Shown: piece by piece, positions 11,483-21,879 of the stretch
Layout of the letters: every line of letters starts with the position of its first letter
How positions within the stretch are numbered: position 1 is the first letter of the stretch
From: Clavaria fumosa
Taxonomy: Eukaryota > Basidiomycota > Agaricomycetes > Agaricales > Clavariaceae
NCBI GenBank assembly: GCA_951802425.1
Contig: OX637794.1
Location: forward strand, 806,001 to 870,000
Direction of reading: 5' to 3'
DNA length: 64,000 nt
Notes under the pieces: model-generated
Told to the model about the DNA's origin: nothing
What the model saw: only the letters and a program-made list of their open reading frames with translations
Databases searched by the model: none
Position numbers and translations under genes: made by a program

Positions 11483-13903
11483 TCAGTCACTCACGACCTT
11501 GTGAGGGACTCCATGGTCACGAAACACTCGATCCCGGAGGAGGCACACTGCTCCAAGTCCTGTGAGGTCAAGCCTGATCGCTTTGAGCAGTGTCCATTTT
11601 GTGAACTTGTTGATGATGACAAGGATGGCATTATGTCCATGGGAGAGGGGGAGGGGACCAACTATGTCCCATGAGATCACCAACCAGGGACCATCGGGAA
11701 CAGGGTGGGGGTGGAGTGGGGCAGCACACTTGGTATGGTCAGGCTTTGTCCTCTGGCATGTCTCACACCCCTGGGCATACCGATCCACATCCTTCACCAT
11801 GTCCGGCCACCAATAACCCTTCACCAGTGCTGCTCTCAACTTCCGGGGCCCAGGGTGTCCAGCAGCAGGGAGGTCATGCTCGAATTTGAGGACAGCCTCA
11901 CGAGCTCCTAGGGGGACCCAAGTGACTATCCCCTTTCGCCAGAGTCCAGCATGATCTCGCATCCACTTGTCATCAAGCTCCTCTGGCTTCTGTATGTGTA
12001 CCGCACTATTTTTCTGGAGTAGTGTCTCCATTTCCAATGTGAACAACACACGGACTTCCCTTTCTGGGAAAACCTGCACCAGTGCATCCTCCTCCATCTC
12101 TCCATAGTCTGGTCTCTGGGAGAGTGCATATGCCTTCGTGTTCAACTTGCCAGTGCAATACTTTATCTCAAAGTCAAAGCACTGGAGCTCTCCAACCCAA
12201 CGGACCTGCCTCAGTTTCAACTTCTGGGGCTTCCGGAAGTACTGGAGGCTTGCATGGTCCATCCAGATCTCAATTGTCTCATCTGCTCCAATGAGGTACA
12301 CCCACCACTCATGAAGTGCCCAAATCATGGCCAAGAACTCCTTGTTGTACACATCATAGTTCTTCTCAGCTGCAGTGAGGGCCTTGGAGATATAATCCAT
12401 GACTCTCCAGGTTCCATCCATCTGCTGCTGCAAGAGCACTCCACCACTTGCCAGGTTCCTTGCATCTGTCTCTACCTTCCATCTCCCTTTGTCCTGAGGC
12501 AGAGCCAAGACTGGGGCCAATACGAGTGCCTGGTGGAAATCTCGGAAGGCTGCTTCCTCCTCCTCCTCCCATTTCCATGGAACATTCTCAGTCAGCCAGA
12601 AGAGTGGCTTTGCCCAGGCAGAAAGATTTGGGATGTGCTGGCAGAGGTAGTTCAACATCCCATTGAACCTCTGGACATCCTTCACATGCCTAGGATGTGG
12701 CCAATCTTGGACTGCCGCACCCTTGGCTGGGTCATGCTCTAGCCAGTTGTGAGAGATCTTCATCCCAAACTCACATTTACTGAGTTTGAGACACAACCCA
12801 TTCTCTCCAAACTTCCTCAAGACCCAATCCATCCAATACTGGTGTGTTGCCAAATCCTCTGCAAACACAATCACATCATCCACATAAGCCCAGACATGTC
12901 CTCCCACAATCTCCTCCCTCAACACATGATTCATGAAGCGCTGGAAGGTGGCAGGTGCATTCTGCAGTCCAAACCACATGACAGCTGGTTTGAAGAGTCC
13001 ACAGGGTGTCAGGAAAGTGCAGCGGTGCTGGTGCTCAGGCCAGACCTGCATAGATGGGAAACCTCCCTTTGCATCAATCTTAGAGTAGATTGACACTCCT
13101 TTAAGCACATCCACTGTGTCTCAGATGTAGGGGAGGGGGTACTTGTCCTTGATCAGGTGCGCATTCAGCCTTGAGTAGTCGATAATTGGCTGCAGCTTGT
13201 CCTTCTCATGTTTGAAGAAGAAGGGGCTGGCATATGGGGATTTCAAGGGCCGGATTCATCCAGAAGCAAGCTGCTTGTCCACCCAATGGTTCATCTCCAC
13301 CATCTCTGCCCTCATCAGTGAGTATAGCTTGGAAGAGAGGTGCTCAGGGTCCTTTTTGAACTCGATCTTAATATCAAAGTCCGGTTGGGAGCAGGGAAGT
13401 TCATCCCACTTCACTTCACTTAAAACTGAAGGGTAGCAGCTGGGCCAATTAGGGGTAGGGCCAGAGTTGGGAAAACGGGTGTCCAGAATACTTGCAGATG
13501 TGAGGGTACTCATTTTTGGGGGTGCAGGGGCTCGAGGGGCTGGGGAACACTGTGGGGGGCAGTGGGTAAGGTTCAGCTCTGCCTTCCAGTCAATGTTGGG
13601 GTTGTGTCGCTTGAGCCAGTCATGCCCAAGGATGACCTTGTGGGTTTGGATCTTCCCTAGCAGGAAGTGGATCTGTTCACGATGGTCACCCATCATCACC
13701 AGCAGCTTGATTCCATACCAGATTTTACCCTCCCTATTTTGTGACCCATCCACATTGTACATTGTGATTGGGTTCAGCAGGGGAGATGGTTCCAGTTCCA
13801 CTCTTCTTGCCCACTCCAAGTCCATGAAGCAGTTGGTGCATCCTGAGTCAACAAGGGCCTTTGTTGTAGCCCCCTTGCCAGTGCTGAGAGCCTCCAAGTG
13901 CAC
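11483..13903 (-). pseudogene. chromovirus A protease, RT, RNase H and integrase core
   Basis: The protease frame (13903-13256) has ALVDSGCTNCFMDLEWA. A TGA at 13256-13258 and another at 13121-13123 separate it from a 543-residue frame (13114-11483) with intact RT motif AYVDDVIVFAED, RNase H, the integrase zinc-binding HHCC (HPGPRKLRA then CETCQRTKPD) and the first catalytic Asp (SWDIVGPLP). A TGA at 11483-11485 replaces the Arg expected after VVSD. Element C has CGA at the position of the 13256 stop, so the damage is point mutation. Confidence 0.9.
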
Positions 13904-14992
13904 CTGGATGGCTAGCTCTCATGGCACACATTTCCCCACTTCTGGCTGCACCATGGTTGGGTGCTCTGCCAGCCTCACTTCCTCCTTCACCTCAGCCCCA
14001 ATTCGGGTATGTCTCCACTGCAAGATAGTATATTGGGGTATACTTGCAGTGGGCACAGGGACAGAAAGGGGGCTGGCACAGTTCTTCTCCCCAGTGGGAG
14101 TCCTCCTCTCTCTCTCATACAGCTCTATGCAGGCTTGGAGCCATGCAATCTCTTTCTCATATCCCTCTGCCATTTGGGGGGCACATGGTACTGCACAGGT
14201 TTGGGCCCTTGGGACCGGCAGACACATATCGGACAGGGGGCAGAATCGGACAGCATGGCCAGTCTGGTGGCATCAGAAACAATGTCTCTCATCAGCAGGG
14301 GCCCATCCTCAGGCCATGGCCACATCTAGAGGCTGCGGAAAGGTCGCGCCAGGTCGCGGTAGGGTCGCTGCGGGTCGCACAGGGGTTGCAGAAGGTTGTG
14401 GTATCCATTCCATGAGTATCCCATCCAGTCGTCTTTGCTGGGCATCAAGTCTTTCTGCCAGAATCCTCCATTCTCCATAAGTCTCTGGCATTGGGGAGAC
14501 ACCATAGATTCTCTCCACCAACCTCCTACTCAGGTTCAACTCCAACCAATGGACTAGGACTCCTGAGTCCTTCTCTGCACTCAACTCCGCTCAACAGACC
14601 AGTGTCTCGAACCTCACAAAGAACTCTGGTGCTGTCATGGCACCCTGTCTCAACCCAGCAATATCTGCAAGGGCTGTTGCATGGTCGTTTGGGTCATTGA
14701 ACACTCACTTCATCTCCTCCACAAACTCTGCCCAGGTTCCGGCCTTGCCACTACCCAGGATCTCTTCTGCCTTCATATTCACCCATTCTGCAGTGAATCC
14801 ATCTCCAACAATTTTTCTCAGAGCAAAGAGGACCTTCACCAGGTCCACAGCATAGGTAGTCAGGTTTGCCATAAACAGGAGGCAAAGGGATCGGAGGAAC
14901 ATATGGAAGTTCCTTTTCTGCCCATCAAAGGGGGCAACAGCTAGGTCCAGCATTCTATAGCACTGTAAAATAAAATTCCAGGCCTTCAGCAC
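13904..14992 (-). pseudogene. chromovirus A gag remnant
   Basis: Pieces match the intact gag of element C: MANLTTYAVDLVKVLFAL near 14870, LVHWLELNLSRRLVERIYGV near 14550, and a region near 14300 that carries the zinc knuckle in C. Several frames are needed, so indels have broken it. Confidence 0.82.
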
Positions 14993-15403
14993 TCAGGATT
15001 TCTTTGATCTCTTAACAGTCCTGTCCTCTCAGGCTGCTCTTCTAGGTACTTATGTACCTATAGAACTCTTATTCTATGAAACTATTGCTAGCATGGGGCC
15101 CAAATGGTGTCCCAGGTGGTCGCTCCACAACTCTTAATGAGTTGCCCATGCACCCTTCTGACAATGGTCACAGAGCAAGGGCCCTGTCCACTGGACCAGG
15201 AAACTACAGAAAGACTATGTAGAGGGCCTTTCCTTGCCCTGTACACTGCACAATTCACCGGGAGGGGTATGGTGGTTGTAAAATAAAGTTCCAGGCCTTG
15301 GGCACTCGGCATCACTTGGGGAGGGTCACAGTAGACTTCCTCCAGGTCTGGTCATGTGTATCTACACATGGTAAAAATTTTGCATGGTTCTGTTACACAC
15401 CAC

Positions 15404-16310
15404 TGTAAGGATAATACATGGCTTAAACAAGGAAACATGACAGATACCAACTATCCAGATATTTTGGCATCCAAGGCAACAGCGCCTGATAATGATCCGA
15501 TACTGTCTGATACTGTCCGGAACGTCTGATAAATGTCCAATACCAGACTCTCCAGTCTCCAATCCCCCATGATGATCACAGCCTGCAGGTCACACACACC
15601 ACCTACACCTTTCTATTTCATCACTCCAGCATGGTCAGCACTCGACATACTCACTATTCCATTTTCCTTCCTTTATTTCATATACCATGCTGTAAATTTC
15701 ATATTGTGTTCCCTTTCAAGTGTCCGTTCATTTGAACATTTCAAACCCTTTGCAGCACTTTGCCCATTGTTCCTAATACTCCCTTGCTGTACCCCCTACG
15801 CTTTCCTTCATTTTACGAGCAGTCCAGATGTGTACTGATCATTGGACACCTCATTCCCCCGAACCACATGACTCTTTTATGAATTATGACCTCCATATGA
15901 CCTTGCACATGATACTGCATTACCTTCTGTAACTTCTGGAGACTTCCATAGAATCAGATTTGCTGTACTTAGGAAAATGTACTTAAGTACATACCAGACT
16001 CTATGGAAATTCGGCTTTTTGACTGTCATCCTCTTGTTGTGATGTTCAACAAGCCCACCCTTTGTCGTACCTCTCGAACTGCTGGCCTTTGTCATTGCCG
16101 GCCTCTCGAACTTTTGATCTGGACATCAGACACTATTGAACCCAATACTGGACACTTCAGACAATGTACATTTTCATTCTCTGAACCTTTTTCACTCAAC
16201 CTCTATATCCTCCGAGGTTCTGTCTAGTGTCTCTGACGTGTAACAAGACCCCCTGAAGAACCTGGCTGTGAACACCTATTTGCAGCCAACACCACACACA
16301 GCCTACTACA
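15404..16310 (-). repeat. solo LTR of family B in the leader of A
   Basis: This 907-bp block reads TGTAAGGATAAT to CCTACTACA on the + strand. It is the reverse complement of the 907-bp LTRs of element B, more diverged but exactly the same length. Element C has the corresponding leader without it (36660-36675), giving an empty site. Comparison supports a 4-bp duplication, CCAC (15400-15403) and CCGC (16311-16314), differing by one transition. Confidence 0.9.
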
Positions 16311-16429
16311 CCGCAGGCAGGGTAAAGAAGAAGAGGATGATAGGGGCTGAGCTGTGACAATGTGTCACAGTTTGAGATTAAGGGTCCAGGCTAGCCAGGT
16401 TAGGCCATGGGGCTAGGGCAGACAGGCAG

Positions 16430-16440
16430 ATCTTAGTATT
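16430..16440 (-). other. self-complementary primer-binding site of A
   Basis: In element orientation AATACTAAGAT lies one base inside the 5' LTR. It is perfectly complementary to ATCTTAGTATT inside the LTR (start 16497), about 40 bp after the TATA box. The arrangement matches Tf1/sushi elements, whose mRNA 5' end folds back and primes reverse transcription instead of a tRNA. Confidence 0.8.
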
Positions 16441-16441
16441 A

Positions 16442-16731
16442 TATCAGACTAGGTCTCACACAACTTAGGGGTAAGGTCATGATGACAATACTAAGATAAG
16501 GGGAAAAGAGTACAAAAATGGAAATGATGTAGTATATATAGTGAGAGCTTCGGCATTTGCCAGTGTTCCCACACTCGGACCTCTCGGATCACATGACATG
16601 CCCAAGCCCAAGTCATGTGATCTCTCCATTACATAATCCTCCACCACAGGTCATGTGACCTTCCAACTATCTTCTCTAGTTTCTCCACAACTCCTGTTTT
16701 TTTAGGATGGCTTAGGTAAGCAATCCTAACA
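16442..16731 (-). repeat. 5' LTR of chromovirus A
   Basis: This is a 290-bp partner of 10305-10592. In element orientation it holds TATATATA (16540-16533) followed by ATCTTAGTATT from 16497, the proposed RNA start. It is flanked on the outside by the duplicated ATTAT. Confidence 0.92.
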
Positions 16732-16736
16732 ATTAT

Positions 16737-16955
16737 TTGTTTCGAAGTTTTGGTCTTCATTGTGTCAGGCTCTGGATATTACCTCCAATCTCTCCACAGC
16801 CTACCATCCCAAGACCAATGGACAAACTGAACAAGTCAACCAAATTTTAGAACAATACCTATGAATCTATATGAACTATCAGCAGGACAACTGGATCTAC
16901 CAACTCCTGCTCACTGAGTTTGCATACAACAACACCCCCCACAGTGCCACCAACA
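16737..16955 (+). pseudogene. continuation of gypsy relic E1 integrase
   Basis: Directly after A the interrupted integrase resumes: the words for [16 protein letters not shown] and TEFAYNNTPHSAT occur in different frames with an in-frame stop. It ends where chromovirus fragment D begins. Confidence 0.82.
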
Positions 16956-18236
16956 ATATGTGAAACCATGCTCAACTATGAGCATGATCTCCCCACAGCT
17001 GGACACCCAGGTATGAAGAAAATGAAAAGTGCTGTGTTCAAGTCCCATTGGTGGCCCAACTTGAAGGAAAACATGGAGTGCTATGTGACTGGATGCAAAA
17101 CCTGCCAGAGAATCAAACCTGATAAGACTAAGCAATTTGCCCCACTCCACCCTCATCCTGTGCCAAGTGGCCCCTGGCCAGTGATCAGTGGGGACATAGT
17201 TGGACCCCTCCCACAATCCCACAGGTATGACATGATCTTGGAAATCATTGACAAGTTCACCAAATGCACACTCATTGAGCCAATTGGTTTCAACCTGACA
17301 GGGCTGAGAGTAGCCATAATCCTGTGCAACCAGGTCTTCTGAAGCCATGGAAAATCATTAGCAGTCATGGACCACAATTTGTCTTGTGATTCATGGAGGA
17401 ATTCTACAAAATGATCAAGATAAAAGCAAACCCAAGCACTGCATTCTGCCCCCAAACTGACAGACAAACTGAGAGAGTGAACCAAGAAGTCAAGACCAGA
17501 CCATCTCCAAGATGACTGGGCTGAATGGCTGAGCACCACAGAATTTGCACTGAATAACCACAAGCATTCTGCTACTTGGCAGACTCCCTTCTTCCTGGAG
17601 TATGGCCAACATCCCTGGAATGGAGGCATCCACCCTCAATCAGGAGTGAACCTGGCAGCTGATGAGTGGATGGCAAAACGTGAGGAGCTGCAAGAGAGGC
17701 TATGGAAAAGGCTGCACAAACAATGAAGAAGAGTTATGACAAGGACAAATGTCCCAGCCATGAGTATGAGAAGGGAAATCTTGTATGGCTTGACACACAG
17801 AACTTAAAAATGGACCATCCTAACAAGAAGCTCAATAACAAGTGTGCTGGGCCCTTCACCATCATAGAGAAAGTAGGACCTGTTGGATATTGTCTCAAGC
17901 TACCACCAGCTTGGCATATCCATAATGTATTCAATGTGGTGCTGCTAACTCCATATCACCCCCCTTCCTTCACCTCTCAATCCCAACCCCTGCCTCCTCC
18001 CCCCACTATCAATGATGACCATCTGGAATACAATGTTGAAGAAGTTCTGGACATCAAGAAAGCAGGATGTGGAGTGAAATATTTGGTGAAGTGGGCTGGC
18101 TATCCAGTTGAAGAAAACACCTGGAAACCCCACAGCAACCTCACCAACATGTCTATACTCTCCATGACTTCTTCCTTCAATATCCAGACAAAGCAAAGCT
18201 AGCCAGTCATGATGCCTAGCCTTGAAGAGGGGGCCA
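16956..18236 (+). pseudogene. 5'-truncated chromovirus fragment D: integrase and chromodomain
   Basis: It opens at the integrase zinc-binding domain (HDLPTAGHPGMKKMKSAVF, GCKTCQRIKPDKT), passes the catalytic core in broken frames and ends with an open 166-residue stretch (17702-18202) holding the GPF/Y module and a chromodomain (YNVEEVLDIKKAG, YLVKWAGYPVEENTWKP). It is homologous to the C-terminus of A but on the opposite strand and clearly diverged. A purine tract (GAAGAGGGGG) precedes an LTR start at 18237. A stop at 17341 and frame changes mark it as dead. Confidence 0.87.
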
Positions 18237-18279
18237 TGTCAGGACCACTTACCTAAGCCACCAACAGAACCTGAACATA
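18237..18279 (+). repeat. LTR start of fragment D, cut by Helitron 1
   Basis: TGTCAGGACCACTTACCTAA resembles the family A/C LTR start TGTTAGGATTGCTTACCTAA. Only about 43 bp remain before the Helitron 5' terminus. Confidence 0.7.
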
Positions 18280-18417
18280 TCTCTTTATTAAACGAGGACG
18301 GTCCGGCGGCTATGCTTATTTGTAATTTTTGACTCAGCAGCCATTTGAAACTCAGGTTCTCCCTCACTTCACTACATTTATTCTTTTTTCCCTTTTTTCT
18401 TTCTTTTTTTTCTTTAC

Positions 18418-18726
18418 AGAGCAATGACAAGGGTGACGAGGCAGCTCTCCCCCCTGTCCCTCTCGACAGCGGCAGCAACGACGATGGTGGCGGCAGTGAC
18501 GTGTGCAATGATGACGGCAACAGCAGCGACGTGGGCAACAATGACAGCGGTGGCAACCATTTTACTTCATCAGCAGTGGCGGCAGCGGTGCGTTCCCCTC
18601 CCTCCTCCTCTTCTTCTCTCCCCCCCTCCTCCCTTCCCCCCAGCGATGACGGTGATGACACGGCGATGACAGCGGTGACGGAGGCCATGGAGATGGCGGC
18701 AGTGACAGAAGCGAGGGTGGCAGCGG
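18418..18726 (+). repeat. Helitron 1 exon-like GC-rich modules, part 1
   Basis: GA/GC-rich blocks such as GGCAGCAACGACGATGGTGG alternate with C/T tracts ending in CAG (18418, near 18468, 18643), and one block is followed by GTGCGT (18590). The pattern repeats at 29523-30160 and 39700-41658. The block is interrupted at 18727 by an LTR and continues at 29523. Confidence 0.75.
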
Positions 18727-19019
18727 TGTAGTAGGTAGTATGTGTGTTGGCTGCAACTGCTTGATTACAGTCAGGTTCTTCAGGGGGGGTCTGACTCAAC
18801 GCCTATCACAGTGGGAGGCACGATATCCGAAATGTCCAATAGACTCCGATATGAGTCCAGTATCGGACCTGATGTTAGGCGAAAGACTGATCAAAGATGC
18901 AAGGGGCTGGCAATGACGAAGACCAGCGGAACGATGAGTACAACGAAGGGTGAGCCTGAAGAAGGTCACACAGGATGTGGGCAATCAGAACCAGCTGCTT
19001 TTTGTAGAGTCCAGTATGT

Positions 19020-19926
19020 TGTAGTAGGCTGTACAGGTGTTGGCTGCAAATAGATGTTCGCGGCCGGGTTCTTCAGGGGGTCTTATTACACAACAGGTAC
19101 ACTAGACAGAACCTTGGAGGATGTGGAGGTTGAGTGCAAAAGGTTCAGAGAGTGAAAATATATGTTGTCCGGAGTATCCGGTATCGGATCCGATAGAGTC
19201 CGATGTTTGGATCGAAGGTTCGAGGGGCCGGCGACGACGAAGGCCAGCGGATCAATAGGTACGACGAAAGGTGAGCTTGCTAAAAATCACAGCACGATGT
19301 GGGCGTTCAAAAAGCTGGATTTCCGTATAGTCTGGTACATACTTAAGTACATTTTTCTAAGTACAGCATACCCGATTCTACGGAAATCTCTGGAAGCTAT
19401 AGAAGGCAGTGCGATATCGTACAAGGGGTCATATAGGGGTCTTTAATTTGTAAAGGAGTCATGCAGTTCAGAGGAATGAAGTGTCCGATGATCGGTGTAC
19501 ATCCGGACTGCTCGTAAAATCAAGGAGAGTGAGACTGGTACAGCAAAGGGGTACTAGGAACAATGGACAAGGCACTGCAAAGGGTTTGAAACGTTTCAAT
19601 GATCGGATGGTTGAAAGGGATCACAATATGAAATTTACAGCATGTATATGAAATAGAGGAATGGGAATGGAATAGTGAGTATGTCGAGCGCTGACCATGC
19701 TGGAGTGATGAAATAGAGGGGTGTAGGCAGTATGTGTGACCTGTGGGCTGTGATCTTCACGGGGAGTCGGAGACCGGAGAGTCCGATGTCGGATAAGTAT
19801 CGGTCGTTATCGGACAGTGTCGGATTGTTATTGGATCGTATCGGACGCGATTGCTTTGGATCCCGAAATATCCGGATGATCAGTATCTGTCATGTTTCTA
19901 TGTTTAAACCGCATATTATCCTTACA
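19020..19926 (-). repeat. 3' LTR of element B
   Basis: This 907-bp TGTAGTAGG to CCTTACA repeat is nearly identical to 28001-28907. Point differences are mostly transitions, for example CAGCGG versus CAGCAG near 19247. Confidence 0.95.
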
Positions 19927-20090
19927 TTCTCCCGGGGGCTGAAAATGCAACTGCCCTCGGTTGCGACCAAACAAGGACAAATAATCGTTTGTTGATCGTG
20001 AAGTACGCGTTGTGTGGGTGCACATAGGTCCAAACACGCACTTGTATCTTCTCCAATAACAGCAACGCATCAACCATCCAAAAAAAAAAA

Positions 20091-21645
20091 ATGGAAAACT
20101 TCAATGCTCTCGTTTTCCGGAACGCAGTCCAGGCGATGACAGAGGCGCGGACCATGGCGCCGGGTGAGGAATTACCGGAGCGGGGGCAGGACAGTGAATA
20201 TGCGGAGTGGGTGCAGATGTATGGGGGTGATGCGGTGCGTGGTGTTTCTTTCTTTCTTTTTCACTTTGCACTGACAAGTTTTCAGGATGATTTCCTTGCG
20301 GGCTACGTTGCCGCAATCGACGATGATGTGGAGGTGGACGAAGGACTCGTCCTCATCGCGCGAAGGCTCAAAAAGTGGTGAAGGCTCCGCGGGGACGAGG
20401 AAACAGGAGGAGGCCGAAGCCGAACAGGAACGTGCGGACGAGGAGAGGGCAGCCGCCGAGAGGGCCGCAGCGGAGGCAGAGGCGGAGAAGAGGCGGACGG
20501 AGGCGACGAGAGCTGCCGAGAAGAGGGCACGCCTTGCCCGGGCGCGCCTCATTGTGATCAGTGACAGCGACGACGACGGCGGGGCGGCGGCGGCAACAGC
20601 AACAACAACAATGGGGGCGGCGGAGTCCGGCGCAACGGCAGCGGCGACGACGACGGTATCGCCAGATGCCGCGGAGCTGCGTGGAGACGAGGTTGCGACT
20701 GCGGAGGAGGAGACAGGAAAGGTACGGGTGGCAGCGGCGGAAGATCAGGACGGTCATCGGACCGTGTGGGGAACCGACGGGGTGACGCCCGTTGGTGTTA
20801 TCGAGGCGGCGGCAGTGAGTGCGGTGGCCAGGGAAGGCGAGCAGACGGTCGAGGAGCCCCTCACGTTGGAGGCTCGGGTGGGCGGGCGGATGACGGCGAC
20901 TCCGGTGTGGGTGGAGATGGCGAGGCGGAGGGCGGCGGAGCGGGGGCGAGGGAGGAGGAGCGGAGCGGGGGCGGACATAAAGTCCCGGGCTGCGCGGCAG
21001 CCTGGAGATAAGGTAAGTGGTCGATTAAAATGTGTGAAGGTTTAGGGTGTCTGATCTAATGAATAGGAACACAATCTGGGATGTGAGGAGTGCGCCCGGA
21101 AGCGGCGCGCGTGTTACAGAGTGGAGGGGATAGCGTGCCGGTGGTGCCGGACATACAAGGTGTCGTGCAGTCTCTCGGCTGTATGAGGTAAGTAATATTC
21201 TTTTTATTTCTTGATGAATCAATCTAAAAGGTGTGTTTCAGGGGTGAAAGCCGAGAAGGTCGCAGTGTCTGGTGCCGGAGGTAAGTCAAGAGAGTACTGG
21301 ATCTGTATCGGCTAACGTAGCGGAGTAGGTCCGAAGGCGGCGGAAGCGACCGCGAGCAAAAGGCCGAGGCGAGGTGCAACGCGGGTACCGGTTCGCGAGG
21401 AGACGACGCCGGAGGAGGAGGAGGAGGAGGATGAAATTGAGGATGACAGCGTGGAGCTGGTGGAGGAGCTGTCAGCAAAGAGGAGGAAGGTGGAGGCGGG
21501 TCCTAGCCGGAAGGGAAAGGAGCGGGAGACGGCGCCAGGTGTGTCCGGAAAGGAGGTGCTGGAGAGAGCGCTCCAGATGATGGAGAGGGGGGTGGATCAG
21601 GTGAGGGCTGGGGCGGAGCTTCTCTGGATGCTCCTTCTCGGCTAG
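20091..21645 (+). CDS. antisense Zn(II)2Cys6-type protein gene carried inside element B
   Basis: Proposed exons are 20091-20234, 20286-21012, 21067-21187, 21242-21280 and 21329-21645, with introns of 48-54 bp. Exon 1 opens at an ATG after an A-rich leader. The product has a conserved-looking N-terminal segment (EYAEWVQMYGGDA then DEGLVLIARR), an Ala/Glu/Arg coiled coil, VISDSDDD, then a cysteine cluster in exon 3 with spacing CX2CX6CX7CX2CX6C, as in fungal zinc-cluster DNA-binding domains. After that come KRPRRG, a Glu run and a C-terminal helix. Exons sum to 3n+1, so one nucleotide is extra, near 20350-20390, unless an atypical intron exists there. A TGA at 21184 could be a natural end or another CGA-to-TGA change. 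It lies between pol and the 3' LTR, convergent with pol. Function unknown; possibly DNA binding. Confidence 0.7.
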
Positions 21646-21879
21646 TCATCTGCTAAATACACAAAAATTTTCTTTGTTTTTGTTTTAATTTTATGTTTCA
21701 TTACTGAGTGGAAAAATAGGTGAGAAGTGTGAGACTGAGGTATAAAGTGAAGAACGTCAGATATAAAGTTTGGAGTTGTCTGAAATTTCTCAATTTTTAT
21801 TTTATTTATTTTATTTATTTTGGTTGTTGAAATCAATGTAAATTATGGAGGAGTGAAGGATTGGATGGAAACAAAATGC

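Larger units (their letters stand above)
10305..16731 (-). mobile_element. Ty3/gypsy chromovirus A, complete but inactivated
   Basis: Two similar LTRs (10305-10592 and 16442-16731) enclose gag, PR, RT, RNase H, IN and chromodomain read leftwards. The host sequence ATTAT is duplicated at 10300-10304 and 16732-16736, a clean 5-bp target duplication. A polypurine tract (minus strand AAGAGGGGGGTGA) abuts the left LTR. The target is the integrase region of relic E1, so A is younger. Its leader contains a solo LTR of family B, and stops and frameshifts break the polyprotein. Confidence 0.93.

Noticed and set aside
20368..20978. Reverse and alternate-frame Arg/Pro-rich frames over the zinc-cluster gene
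   Set aside because: High GC keeps all frames open; only the + strand frame with Glu/Ala coil and the downstream Cys cluster has structure.
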